Shown here in pieces: positions 1 through 8,664 of a stretch of DNA of 64,000 nucleotides. This DNA comes from Crocinitomicaceae bacterium (lineage in GTDB: Bacteria > Bacteroidota > Bacteroidia > Flavobacteriales_D > Crocinitomicaceae). Position 1 is the stretch's first letter; each line of letters begins with the position of its first letter. Made by a program: the position numbers and the translations under genes. The DNA lies in assembly GCA_020635955.1 (NCBI GenBank), contig JACJYW010000012.1, positions 1-64,000 on the forward strand, written 5' to 3'. The notes under the pieces are model-generated. The model did no database searches. It was given only the letters and a program-made list of their open reading frames with translations, and was not told the origin of the DNA.

Positions 1-32
1 TTTTTTTACCCCATTCGTTCAAAACGGGAGCG

Positions 33-62
33 CAAAGATAGATAATCTTTTTTGTTTGCAAA
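33..62 (-). promoter_or_regulatory. Bacteroidota-type promoter for a gene off the left edge
   Basis: On the minus strand this reads TTTG, then 18 bases, then TATCTTTG, which matches the Bacteroidota -33/-7 consensus (TTTG, about 19 bases, TAnnTTTG). It points leftward, so it should drive a minus-strand gene that starts beyond position 1. It lies downstream of pfkA, so the left neighbour probably has its own promoter. The rest of 63-190 is poly-T/poly-A rich intergenic DNA with no gene. Confidence 0.6.
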
Positions 63-190
63 CTATTTTTAAAAATATTTTTTTTGATTTTTTCGCCAGA
101 ATTAATTTATCCTTCGATAAGGACCTTAAAATCATCAATCTGGCCTCAAAAAAAACCTACCAATTTTTTTTAAAAAAACTTAGAAGGAAT

Positions 191-1174
191 CTAGTAGACG
201 GATAACTTTCGAATAAGTTTCAAATAATCCATGTTTTGAGGTGATTTTTTTTCTTGAGAAAGCGACAAATGATTTAACACTAATTCTCCTTTCTCAATTC
301 CTACCATCATATTGGTTTTCCCTTGCATTAATGAAACCACTGCCCTTTCACCAAATAGAGTAGCATTCAACCTATCTCTAAAAGTAGGTCTACCACCTCT
401 TTGTATATGACCTAAGACGGAAACGCGTATCTTATCTCCCATGCCTTCTTCACACAAATAATCATATAGTTCTTTCGCTCCACCAACCTCATCTCCTTCA
501 GATACTATTATAATACTTGAGCGATTCGCCGCTACTGCCTGTCCCACTTTTTCTTTTATCTCCTGAAGATCTTCTTTCTTTTCTGGCATAAACACTTCTC
601 TTGCTCCACTTGCGGCAGCAGAATATAATGCCAGGGTGCCAGATGCATTCCCCATTACTTCCACCAAAAATATCCTGTGATGAGAAGCTGCGGTATCGCG
701 AATATTATCTATTGCATTAATAATTGTATTCAGAGCCGTATCAAAACCAATTGTATAATCAGTTCCATTAATATCGTTATCAATAGTTCCTGGAATGCCT
801 ATAACAGGGAAATTGAATTCTTCAGAAAAAATTGAAATGGCTTTGAAGGTTCCATCTCCTCCAATTGCAATAAGAGCATCAATATTGTTGGCCTTTAGAT
901 TCTCATAAGCTATTTTTCTTTGATCTAACTCATGAAATTCCTTACAACGTGCTGTCCCCAGAATTGTACCTCCATATTGTAATATATTGGAAACATCTTT
1001 ATACTTCATCTCTTTGATCTCATTCTTAATAAGACCATTGAATCCATCATAAATACCAAAAGGTTTTAGATTGTGATACAAGGAGGCTCTCACAATAGCC
1101 CTAATACAAGCATTCATTCCTGGAGAATCACCACCTGAAGTGAGAACGGCAATATTTTGTATTTTTGAGGTCAT
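191..1174 (-). CDS. pfkA: ATP-dependent 6-phosphofructokinase
   Basis: This enzyme phosphorylates fructose 6-phosphate to fructose 1,6-bisphosphate in cytosolic glycolysis. Group A PFK signatures are present in order: the N-terminal nucleotide-binding LTSGGDSPGMN, GGTILGTAR, the IGGDGTF loop, and GIPGTIDNDINGTDYTIGFDT with the catalytic aspartate. Further on are the MGNASGTLAL substrate region and GHIQRGGRPTFRDR. I chose the ATG at 1174, which gives a protein starting MTSKIQNIAVLTSGG, close to the family's normal N terminus. In-frame ATG 1186 and GTG 1210 would add 4 or 12 residues and run further into the divergent gene. With ATG 1174 the start codon overlaps the ATG of the plus-strand neighbour (shared CATG). 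No clear terminator follows; the downstream 190 bases are A/T tracts. Confidence 0.97.
   Translation of the reverse strand: MTSKIQNIAVLTSGGDSPGMNACIRAIVRASLYHNLKPFGIYDGFNGLIKNEIKEMKYKDVSNILQYGGTILGTARCKEFHELDQRKIAYENLKANNIDALIAIGGDGTFKAISIFSEEFNFPVIGIPGTIDNDINGTDYTIGFDTALNTIINAIDNIRDTAASHHRIFLVEVMGNASGTLALYSAAASGAREVFMPEKKEDLQEIKEKVGQAVAANRSSIIIVSEGDEVGGAKELYDYLCEEGMGDKIRVSVLGHIQRGGRPTFRDRLNATLFGERAVVSLMQGKTNMMVGIEKGELVLNHLSLSQEKKSPQNMDYLKLIRKLSVY
1160..1167 (+). promoter_or_regulatory. Possible -7 element (TATTTTTG) of the outer-membrane protein gene
   Basis: TATTTTTG fits TAnnTTTG exactly and ends 5 bases before the ATG at 1173, so transcription would begin at or next to the start codon. 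It lies inside the 5' end of the pfkA reading frame on the other strand. No good -33 TTG is visible at the right distance, so support is limited to the -7 box and its position. Confidence 0.3.
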
Positions 1175-2033
1175 GAGATCATCCATACTCTTATTATTCT
1201 TAACGTTCACCTTATCTTTATATAGTCAAGATGAAGACAAAGCTGAACAACGTTTCTTTCTAGGTGTAAATGTAGGTGTAAAAATTGCAAATAAAAATTA
1301 TGCTGCGCGTTATGCGGGTTGGTATCAAGATCAATTAAGAAATGCTTTAGGAATTGGAAACATAAATACTTATAATGCCATTTATCAGCTCCTGGGGCAA
1401 AAAGATTTTATTCTTCCCAGTGATATTGACGCTTTTCCTACAATTGTTAGATATACACCTGGCTTAATCACTGGCGTAACCTTAGGATATAAATTATCAC
1501 CGAATTTGCAAATAGGTTTAGATGCTGATTTCAATAAATTACGCGTACTGACTGGATATTCAATTCAGGTAATCGATCCATCAATAACAGTAACTCAAGA
1601 ACAATACAGAACCGGGATCATTGTTGGCCAAGAAAGCCGATTCAATGGAAGATTCAATTTTGATTATATCGTTGAAGGGGACCAATTCAATTTTATTGCC
1701 GGTATAAGTGGATTATTTCATGCCTGGAGAATTGATTCTCATATAGCTTATTTTCCTGATAACAGTGGAATCCAAATTCCGTTGTTCTCTGTTCATGACC
1801 CAACAAATAATTTCACAAAAAAGACCTCTGGATTAGGTTGGGGTGGCGGACTGAACGCAGGTATTGAGCACCGATTTACAGAGAAAATTGTAGCACAATT
1901 AATGTATCAACCTTATGTGTTAAGGGCCGATTATTACAATTCAAAAAGCACCATAGCTGCACTTGGTTCCTCTTATATTAAACCTCCATTAAGACTCGAG
2001 CACGACATTACTGTAAGAATTTTATGGAAGTAA
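1173..2033 (+). CDS. Secreted outer-membrane beta-barrel protein, function unknown
   Basis: The protein starts with a signal peptide (MRSSILLLFLTFTLSLYSQ, cleavage near residue 19). Alternating hydrophobic/polar segments follow, typical of an outer-membrane barrel such as FFLGVNVGVKI, GLITGVTLGYKL and GWGGGLNAGIEHRF. It ends in a strand with a penultimate Trp (LRLEHDITVRILWK). It resembles the small Bacteroidota porin-like outer membrane proteins, but I cannot name a family or ligand. An upstream in-frame ATG at 1140 would put 11 non-signal residues in front, so the ATG at 1173 is preferred; it overlaps the divergent pfkA start. No obvious terminator follows. Confidence 0.75.
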   Translation: MRSSILLLFLTFTLSLYSQDEDKAEQRFFLGVNVGVKIANKNYAARYAGWYQDQLRNALGIGNINTYNAIYQLLGQKDFILPSDIDAFPTIVRYTPGLITGVTLGYKLSPNLQIGLDADFNKLRVLTGYSIQVIDPSITVTQEQYRTGIIVGQESRFNGRFNFDYIVEGDQFNFIAGISGLFHAWRIDSHIAYFPDNSGIQIPLFSVHDPTNNFTKKTSGLGWGGGLNAGIEHRFTEKIVAQLMYQPYVLRADYYNSKSTIAALGSSYIKPPLRLEHDITVRILWK

Positions 2034-2130
2034 TTTTAAAAAATTGTCTGCACTTCAATTATTGTTTCATTTTTCTGCCCCATTGAAAGTGAATAGCTTT
2101 TGGATTGTGAAGTAAAGCAAAACGAAGTGA

Positions 2131-2156
2131 CGCAAGGCGACAAGTTAGCCCTTGCG
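2131..2156. repeat. Intergenic hairpin (7-bp stem)
   Basis: CGCAAGG at 2131-2137 pairs with CCTTGCG at 2150-2156 around a 12-base loop. It has no T-tract, so it does not look like an intrinsic terminator. The surrounding 2034-2326 gap has no supportable gene; it could be decayed repeat or gene remnant. Confidence 0.35.
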
Positions 2157-2314
2157 CACAATGTGAGGTTACTGAACAAGACAAAACTATGAGCTGTAAA
2201 TGGGATTGGCAGCCTAAAAGAGACCTTTTTAGAAAAAAATCAAAAAGAATTTATGGATTTTATTTCTTCTCTGCATCTAATGTATATAACCAATTAAACT
2301 TGAAGTGAGATATG

Positions 2315-2322
2315 TATATTTG
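2315..2322 (+). promoter_or_regulatory. -7 element (TATATTTG) of the sigma factor gene
   Basis: TATATTTG matches TAnnTTTG and ends 4 bases before the ATG at 2327, implying a leaderless or nearly leaderless mRNA. A matching -33 element is not evident at about 19 bases. Confidence 0.4.
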
Positions 2323-2326
2323 ACGC

Positions 2327-2908
2327 ATGCTATTTGGGCTTTTTAGCAAGAGAAATATAAAGGGTTTAACCGATCTGGAATTAGTTGATCTGGTGCGGGA
2401 AGATAATTCTTCAGCATTGGGCGAAATATTCCAGCGATATTCTCATTTGGTAATGGGTCTTTGTGTTAAATACATGAAAAATGTCCAGGAAGCGGAAGAT
2501 ATTATGATGGGACTCTTTGAAAAACTACCTTCAAAGATCAATCGATCAGAAATACAGAATTTCAAAAACTGGTTGTACAGTGTTTCAAGAAATGAGTGCC
2601 TCATGGAACTTAGAAAGAATTCGCTTGATACAACCGAGTTAGAAAAGACCGAATTCATGATAGAAAATAATGATCAGGAAGAACTGAATAAAGTTTTAGC
2701 AAGTGAGGATAAAATAGCCATTTTAGAAAAAGCCATTGGACATTTAAAAGAAGAACAAAAAATTAGCATTCAACTCTTTTATATTGACAACAAGAGTTAT
2801 GACGAAATTGTGAAAACAACCGGATATGATCTTAAAAAAGTGAAGAGCTATATCCAAAATGGAAAAAGAAATTTGAAATTGATCTTAGAAAAAGAAAGTG
2901 AAATTTGA
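2327..2908 (+). CDS. ECF-type RNA polymerase sigma-70 family factor
   Basis: This is a 193-residue sigma factor of the extracytoplasmic-function kind. Region 2 is near residues 25-90 (LGEIFQRYSHLVMGLCVKYM, then EAEDIMMGLFEKL and FKNWLYSVSRNECLMELRK). Region 4 is near 130-190 (AIGHLKEEQKISIQLFYIDN, then SYDEIVKTTGYDLKKVKSYIQNG, a helix-turn-helix that would read the -35 region). The ATG at 2327 sits 4 bases after a TATATTTG box. The stop overlaps the GTG start of the next gene by 11 bases, so the two should be translated together. The partner is a membrane protein of the anti-sigma type, which suggests control by an envelope signal. Confidence 0.9.
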   Translation: MLFGLFSKRNIKGLTDLELVDLVREDNSSALGEIFQRYSHLVMGLCVKYMKNVQEAEDIMMGLFEKLPSKINRSEIQNFKNWLYSVSRNECLMELRKNSLDTTELEKTEFMIENNDQEELNKVLASEDKIAILEKAIGHLKEEQKISIQLFYIDNKSYDEIVKTTGYDLKKVKSYIQNGKRNLKLILEKESEI

Positions 2909-3986
2909 TAATCAAAATATTGATTTAAAGGAGATTGAGAATTACTTGAATGGCAATTTGAGTAATGCCGAAAAGCATGCTTTTGAACTAAAAATGGAGA
3001 ATGATCCTTTTTTATATGAAGCTGTTGAAGGCTATCAAAATAATCCGGAAACTTTAGCCAGAATCTCAAAACTGAAAAAGGACCACCGCGCTTCCAGAAA
3101 TTCATTTTTTGGATCACGTACATTGGCTATTATTGGTGTTGTTGGACTCGTATATGTTACAGCATTGATCATCAATGGGACAAAGGATGACAGTTCAAAT
3201 ACAAATGAGATAGTTCAAACGAATGTGCTGCAAGAAGTTGAAGTAATTCCCGAATCAATAGATAGCTTTCAATTGGCAGATGTGAGCGAACAAATTACCA
3301 TCAAAGAAATTGTGGATAACAAGCAAATGATGGAAGAGGTTATTTCAGATGAAAAGGCGCATTCGAATGATATTATCACCATTGATGAGGACCCAGTGAT
3401 AGATATAGATCAGGAAATTACACCAGAGGTAGATTCTAAAAAACGCACGATATATGCACCTTCCACCTTTTACTTCGACCTCTATGTTGTTGATTACAGG
3501 GAGATCGAAAGAAAAAACACGACCATAAATTATACGAGGTATGAATTATCCGGTTTATCGGCTGAATTTGAAAATCAGGATTCAAAAGAGAATCAAGAAC
3601 TCATTGAGAAAAAAGTAGAGGTTCCTTACATGGAATATCTCGAAACTTCAATGGATTATTTTTCAGTTGGATCATACAAGAAAGCATTGAATAGATATCT
3701 CACCATTCTTCAACAATATCCGGATGACCTGAACGCTCATTTTTATGGTGGACATTGCTATTTTAATTTGAAAAAGTATCAGGAAGCACTGGCATTCTTT
3801 GAGATAGTTTTGGAAGATGAAAAGAAAATGAACTTTGTAGCTTTCAGACAAGAAGCGAAATGGTATAAAGCCAAAACACTTATCAAATTAGGACAAAAAG
3901 ATAAAGCAAAAACGATCTTAGATGAGATCATTGCAGAAGGATTGTTCTACACCAAAGAGGCTATTGAATTGAAAGAAAAACTTTAA
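2898..3986 (+). CDS. Membrane anti-sigma-like protein with periplasmic TPR domain
   Basis: The start is GTG at 2898, overlapping the sigma factor stop. Residues 1-50 are a cytosolic segment (LNGNLSNAEKHAFELKMEN, then DPFLYEAVEGY) of the kind found at the N termini of Bacteroidota anti-sigma and TonB-like proteins; it has no zinc-binding His/Cys motif. One membrane helix lies near 74-93 (SRTLAIIGVVGLVYVTALII). An acidic linker follows, then a TPR region near 245-362 (DYFSVGSYKKALNRYLTILQ, then LNAHFYGGHCYFNLKKYQEA). I infer that the N terminus holds the adjacent sigma factor and the periplasmic TPR part senses or binds a partner. The order and overlap support this, but direct binding is not shown. 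Confidence 0.7.
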   Translation: MKFDNQNIDLKEIENYLNGNLSNAEKHAFELKMENDPFLYEAVEGYQNNPETLARISKLKKDHRASRNSFFGSRTLAIIGVVGLVYVTALIINGTKDDSSNTNEIVQTNVLQEVEVIPESIDSFQLADVSEQITIKEIVDNKQMMEEVISDEKAHSNDIITIDEDPVIDIDQEITPEVDSKKRTIYAPSTFYFDLYVVDYREIERKNTTINYTRYELSGLSAEFENQDSKENQELIEKKVEVPYMEYLETSMDYFSVGSYKKALNRYLTILQQYPDDLNAHFYGGHCYFNLKKYQEALAFFEIVLEDEKKMNFVAFRQEAKWYKAKTLIKLGQKDKAKTILDEIIAEGLFYTKEAIELKEKL

Positions 3987-4003
3987 TTTTCTGAGTATTT
4001 TAC

Positions 4004-4033
4004 TTGGCTTCACATTCTATTAATTAACTTTGC
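4004..4033 (+). promoter_or_regulatory. Promoter of valS
   Basis: TTG at 4004-4006 is followed after 19 bases by TAACTTTG at 4026-4033, a full match to the Bacteroidota -33/-7 pattern. The start codon at 4061 leaves a leader of about 20 bases. Confidence 0.65.
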
Positions 4034-4060
4034 TACCCTGAATTTTTTAGCCAAGAATTA

Positions 4061-6688
4061 ATGGAAATTCCTAAGCAATACGACCCAAGCAAATCTGAAG
4101 ACAAATGGTATGGTTACTGGATGAACCAGGGATACTTTCATTCTGTACCTGATAATCGTGAACCTTATACTATTGTTATTCCGCCACCCAATGTGACCGG
4201 AGTATTGCATATGGGACACATGTTAAATAATACCATTCAGGATGTTTTGATCAGAAAAGCAAGAATGGAGGGTAAAAATGCATGTTGGGTTCCGGGAACT
4301 GACCATGCCAGTATTGCGACTGAGGCAAAAGTGGTTAAAAAATTACGTGATGAAGGGATTAAAAAATCTGACCTGAGCAGACAAGAATTTCTTGGTCATG
4401 CTATGGACTGGAAAGAGAAATATGGTGGTGTAATTCTAGAACAACTTAAGAAATTAGGTGCTTCATGTGATTGGGAAAGAACGGATTTCACCATGAACCC
4501 TGAATATTCTGAAAGTGTTATTGATACTTTCATTGACCTTTTTGAAAAAGGCAAGATCTACAGGGGATTAAGAATGATCAACTGGGATCCAGCTGCTCAA
4601 ACGGCCTTGTCTGATGAAGAAGTGGAGTACAAAGAAGTTAACTCTAAGCTTTATCATGTTCGCTATAAGATTGAAGGAACGGAAGATGAATGGTTAACCA
4701 TTGCCACTACCCGACCTGAGACTATCCTTGGAGATACGGCTATTTGTGTAAATCCAAATGACATTAGATATACAAAACTTCAGGGTAAAAAAGCAATTGT
4801 TCCTATTGCCAACAGGGCTATTCCGATCATTCAAGATGAATATGTTGAAATGGAATTTGGTACGGGATGTCTTAAAGTGACCCCTGCACATGATGAGAAT
4901 GACTACAATTTAGGAGCTAAACACAATCTTGAAACATTAGATATTTTAAATGATGATGGTTCATTGAACGATCATGGTTTACATTATGCAGGTAAAGACA
5001 GATTTGAAGTACGAAACCTGATAGCCAAAGAATTAGACGAGCTAGGATACATGGTTAAAGTTGAAGACCATGTTAATAAAGTAGGATATTCAGAAAGAAC
5101 GAATGCTGTTATAGAACCAAAATTGTCTTTGCAATGGTTTGTGAGCATGAAGGAACTGGCCAAACCAGCCCTAGATGTTGTTATGAATGGTGAGATCAAA
5201 TTCCATCCGGACAACATGAAAAATACTTACCGCCATTGGATGGAAAACATCAAAGACTGGTGTATTTCACGTCAGTTATGGTGGGGTCATCAAATTCCTG
5301 CTTGGTATTATGGCAAAGGACCTGAAGACTTTGTTGTGGCTAGAACTGTTGAAGAAGCTGCTAAAATTGCCTCAGAAAAATCAGGTACATCAATATCAGC
5401 ATCTGACCTTAAACAGGATGAAGATGTTTTGGACACCTGGTTCTCATCATGGTTATGGCCAATTTCTGTATTCAAAGGATTAACCCAACCGGGTAATGAG
5501 GATATTAAATATTATTATCCAACCAATGACCTGGTGACTGCCCCTGAGATCATGTTCTTCTGGGTAGCCAGAATGATCATTGCCGGCTTGGAATATATGG
5601 GCGAAGTTCCTTTCAAAAATGTATACTATACAGGAATTGTACGGGATAAATTGGGCAGAAAAATGTCCAAATCATTAGGTAATTCACCTGATCCTTTGGA
5701 ATTGATCACTGAATATGGTGCAGATGGTGTAAGAATGGGGATCCTTATTTCATCCCCAGCTGGAAATGACTTGCCTTTTGATAGTTCACAATGCGAACAG
5801 GGAAGAAATTTCTCGAATAAAATTTGGAATGCATTCCGATTGGTTAACATGTGGGAATGGAAAGATATTGCACAACCTGAATCAAGTAAAATAGCCATTG
5901 ATTGGTTTGAAAACAGGTTAAATCAAGCCATAGCACAGATCAATGATCAGTTCAATAAATTCAGAATATCTGACGCTTTGATGACCACTTACAAATTGGT
6001 TTGGGATGATTTCTGCTCATGGTACCTGGAAATGATCAAGCCTGAATATCAACATCCAATTGACACAAAAACATTGGACAAAACTGTTGAATTCTTTGAA
6101 ACTGTTTTGAAATTAATACATCCTTTCATGCCATTTGTATCAGAAGAGATATGGCATTGGTTGAGAGAAAGAGAAGAAGGGGAAGATATCATTGTCAGTG
6201 AATGGCCACAAGCCGGACAGATCAATGAATCTATTTTGAAAGAATTCGAAATCGCCGCTTCAGTGATCTCCAATATTAGAAATGTTAGAAAGCAAAATAA
6301 TATTGCGAATAAGGTTGAGATCGAATTATCCATAAAGTTGAACGGCAATCACAGCAAGAATTTTGATCCAGTAGTAAAGAAACTGGGCAACATTTCAACG
6401 CTTGACTATATTGATGATAAGAGGTCTAATTCTTTCTCTTTCATTGAAAAGAATAATGAATATTTCATTCCTTTTGGTGAAAACATTGACGTTGATGCAG
6501 AGAAAAAGAAAATTGAAGATGAGTTGGAGTATGCCAAAGGATCTCTAGCTATTGTTCAGAAAAAATTGAGCAATGATAGCTTTGTCAATAATGCGCCGGA
6601 GCAAGTTGTAGCGTTGGAGCGTAAAAAAGAAGAAGACGCTTTAAGTAAGATCCGAATCTTAGAAGATAAACTAGCTGAACTTAATTAA
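4061..6688 (+). CDS. valS: Valyl-tRNA synthetase
   Basis: This class I enzyme charges tRNA-Val. The HIGH-type signature is PPPNVTGVLHMGHMLNN near residues 41-57, and the KMSKS loop is at 534-538 (RKMSKSLGNSPDPLEL). The editing domain (TIATTRPETILGDTAICVNP) lies between them, with the specificity segment DVLDTWFSSWLWP before KMSKS. The anticodon-binding domain follows, and a coiled-coil tail (about 805-875) of the bacterial ValRS type ends the protein. The length of 875 residues is normal. It starts at ATG 4061 downstream of a good promoter and may be cotranscribed with the small secreted-protein gene that starts 1 base after its stop. Confidence 0.98.
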   Translation: MEIPKQYDPSKSEDKWYGYWMNQGYFHSVPDNREPYTIVIPPPNVTGVLHMGHMLNNTIQDVLIRKARMEGKNACWVPGTDHASIATEAKVVKKLRDEGIKKSDLSRQEFLGHAMDWKEKYGGVILEQLKKLGASCDWERTDFTMNPEYSESVIDTFIDLFEKGKIYRGLRMINWDPAAQTALSDEEVEYKEVNSKLYHVRYKIEGTEDEWLTIATTRPETILGDTAICVNPNDIRYTKLQGKKAIVPIANRAIPIIQDEYVEMEFGTGCLKVTPAHDENDYNLGAKHNLETLDILNDDGSLNDHGLHYAGKDRFEVRNLIAKELDELGYMVKVEDHVNKVGYSERTNAVIEPKLSLQWFVSMKELAKPALDVVMNGEIKFHPDNMKNTYRHWMENIKDWCISRQLWWGHQIPAWYYGKGPEDFVVARTVEEAAKIASEKSGTSISASDLKQDEDVLDTWFSSWLWPISVFKGLTQPGNEDIKYYYPTNDLVTAPEIMFFWVARMIIAGLEYMGEVPFKNVYYTGIVRDKLGRKMSKSLGNSPDPLELITEYGADGVRMGILISSPAGNDLPFDSSQCEQGRNFSNKIWNAFRLVNMWEWKDIAQPESSKIAIDWFENRLNQAIAQINDQFNKFRISDALMTTYKLVWDDFCSWYLEMIKPEYQHPIDTKTLDKTVEFFETVLKLIHPFMPFVSEEIWHWLREREEGEDIIVSEWPQAGQINESILKEFEIAASVISNIRNVRKQNNIANKVEIELSIKLNGNHSKNFDPVVKKLGNISTLDYIDDKRSNSFSFIEKNNEYFIPFGENIDVDAEKKKIEDELEYAKGSLAIVQKKLSNDSFVNNAPEQVVALERKKEEDALSKIRILEDKLAELN

Positions 6689-6689
6689 T

Positions 6690-7217
6690 ATGAAACATCT
6701 ATTTTCAATTATTCTGTTGTCAACTGCACTGATCACAAGTGCTGAAGAGGTTGAGTTGAACACCATTAAATTGTTCAATGGATCAATTGAAATAGATGTT
6801 CCAAAAGAATTCAAATCATTGGCTGAAGGTCAGTTCAAGAGCTTTTACACTGCTGAAACCATGCCTAAATTGGTCTATGCAAATGAAGCCAAAGATGTTC
6901 GGATTGCTTTTGACTCCAAGTCTCTTTCATCAAAAGAATCAGATCTACCCAGAGTAACTGCAACCGTTAAAGCCGGACTAGAAAAATTGCACCCGAAATC
7001 AAAGATGAAGGATACCGGTATTAATGTGATCAATGGTCACAAGGTTAGCTTCATTGACTATATGAACAAGAAACCGGAGAAATTTTTTGAATTGATGTTT
7101 TTCGCTACTTATAAAGGACAAGTCATGTCATGCACATTTCATTCTCCTAAGAAGGGTTATAAACCATGGAAAGAAGTAGCTTATAAGATCATGGATTCAT
7201 TCAAGATCATTAAATAA
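6690..7217 (+). CDS. Small secreted protein of unknown function
   Basis: The 175-residue protein has a short signal peptide (MKHLFSIILLSTALITSAEEV), so it is probably periplasmic. The mature part is one compact domain with alternating strands and helices (NGSIEIDVPKEFKSLAEGQ, NGHKVSFIDYMNKKPEKFFE). Sequences ending in a 'W..V...I..SFK' helix, here WKEVAYKIMDSFKIIK, are common in small lipid- or ligand-binding secreted proteins of the LpqN/PsbP-like kind, but I cannot assign it firmly. It starts 1 base after the valS stop, so it is likely in that operon, and lpdA follows after 37 bases. Confidence 0.75.
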   Translation: MKHLFSIILLSTALITSAEEVELNTIKLFNGSIEIDVPKEFKSLAEGQFKSFYTAETMPKLVYANEAKDVRIAFDSKSLSSKESDLPRVTATVKAGLEKLHPKSKMKDTGINVINGHKVSFIDYMNKKPEKFFELMFFATYKGQVMSCTFHSPKKGYKPWKEVAYKIMDSFKIIK

Positions 7218-7254
7218 AAGAATTAACTAGATTAGCCATAAAATTACACCAGCT

Positions 7255-8655
7255 ATGAATTATGACGTTGTTATTATCGGATCAGGACCTGGAGGTTATG
7301 TATCTGCTATTAGATGTGCTCAATTAGGATTAAAAACTGCCTTGATTGAAAAATATTCAACTTTAGGAGGGACTTGCCTTAATGTAGGATGTATTCCTTC
7401 CAAAGCTTTGTTGGATTCATCTGAGCACTATCATCAGGCAACACACGATTTTGAAAAACACGGAATTGATGTATCATCTGTTAAAGTGAACATGAAACAA
7501 ATGATCGCTAGAAAGAATGATGTTGTTTCTCAAACTTGTGACGGTGTAAAATATTTGATGGATAAAAACAAAATTGATGTACATCACGGTGTAGGATCAT
7601 TTGTAGATAAAAATACCATCAAGGTAACAGATGCAAAAGGAAAGTCAACAAATTTGACGACTAAAAATACGATCATAGCTACTGGTTCTAAACCAAACTA
7701 TTTCCCAGGAATGGAGCCTGACAAAGACCGTATCATTACGTCAACTGAAATGTTGAATTTGGAGAAAGTTGCTAAAAACCTGATCGTAATTGGAGCCGGT
7801 GTTATTGGATTAGAATTAGGTTCTGTTCACGCTCGTTTGGGTGCAAACGTAAACGTTATTGAATTTGCAGACAAGATCCTTCCGACAATGGATGGTGATG
7901 TTTCTAAAGAACTAACCAAAGTTTTAAAGAAAGAAGGTTTCAAATTTAACTTCAAACATAGAGTTCAGAATGTTAAGAACACTGGAAAAGGTGTTGTTGT
8001 TACTGCTTTGAACGCTAAAGATGAAGAAGTAAAATTTGAAGGAGATTACTGTCTTGTAGCGGTAGGACGCAAACCATTTACAGAAGGATTAGGATTGGAG
8101 AATGCGGGGGTAAAAATGGGAGAAAGAGGAATGATCGAAGTGGATGATCATTTGAAGACGAATGTTGACGGGATCTACGCCATTGGTGATGTTGTAAGAG
8201 GACCAATGCTAGCGCACAAAGCCGAAGAAGAAGGCGTTTTTGTTGCTGAATTATTGGCAGGACAAAAGCCTCATATGAACTATAACCTGATTCCGGGTGT
8301 TGTATATACGTGGCCTGAAGTTGCAGCTGTTGGAAAAACTGAAGAAGAATTGAAAGCAGCTGGTGTAAACTACAAAGTTGGATCTTTCCCTCTTAAAGCT
8401 TTAGGAAGAGCAAGAGCAAGTATGGATCTAATGGGAATGGTTAAGATATTAGCGGATGCTGAAACAGATGAAGTTTTAGGAGTTCATATGGTTTCTGCAA
8501 GAGCGGCAGACATGATCATGGAAGCAGTTACTGCAATGGAATTTAGAGCATCAGCTGAGGACATGGCAAGAATTTGTCACCCTCATCCTACGTTTACAGA
8601 AGCAACAAAAGAAGCAGCTTTAGCAGCCACTGAGAACAGAGCATTGCACATTTAA
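7255..8655 (+). CDS. lpdA: Dihydrolipoyl dehydrogenase (E3)
   Basis: This is the FAD enzyme that re-oxidises dihydrolipoamide in 2-oxoacid dehydrogenase complexes and the glycine cleavage system, using NAD+. Visible are the N-terminal FAD fold (VVIIGSGPGGYVSAIRCAQLG) and the redox disulphide in GGTCLNVGCIPSK (Cys41 and Cys46). The NAD-binding fold is VIGAGVIGLELGSVHARLG, and the second FAD contact is YAIGDVVRGPMLAHKAEEEG. The catalytic His444-Glu449 pair lies in HPHPTFTEA. The length of 466 is typical. A dihydrolipoyl acyltransferase gene lies in the same window at 29406, but the two are far apart and not in one operon. hemH follows 9 bases later. Confidence 0.97.
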   Translation: MNYDVVIIGSGPGGYVSAIRCAQLGLKTALIEKYSTLGGTCLNVGCIPSKALLDSSEHYHQATHDFEKHGIDVSSVKVNMKQMIARKNDVVSQTCDGVKYLMDKNKIDVHHGVGSFVDKNTIKVTDAKGKSTNLTTKNTIIATGSKPNYFPGMEPDKDRIITSTEMLNLEKVAKNLIVIGAGVIGLELGSVHARLGANVNVIEFADKILPTMDGDVSKELTKVLKKEGFKFNFKHRVQNVKNTGKGVVVTALNAKDEEVKFEGDYCLVAVGRKPFTEGLGLENAGVKMGERGMIEVDDHLKTNVDGIYAIGDVVRGPMLAHKAEEEGVFVAELLAGQKPHMNYNLIPGVVYTWPEVAAVGKTEEELKAAGVNYKVGSFPLKALGRARASMDLMGMVKILADAETDEVLGVHMVSARAADMIMEAVTAMEFRASAEDMARICHPHPTFTEATKEAALAATENRALHI

Positions 8656-8664
8656 TTATTTCCT

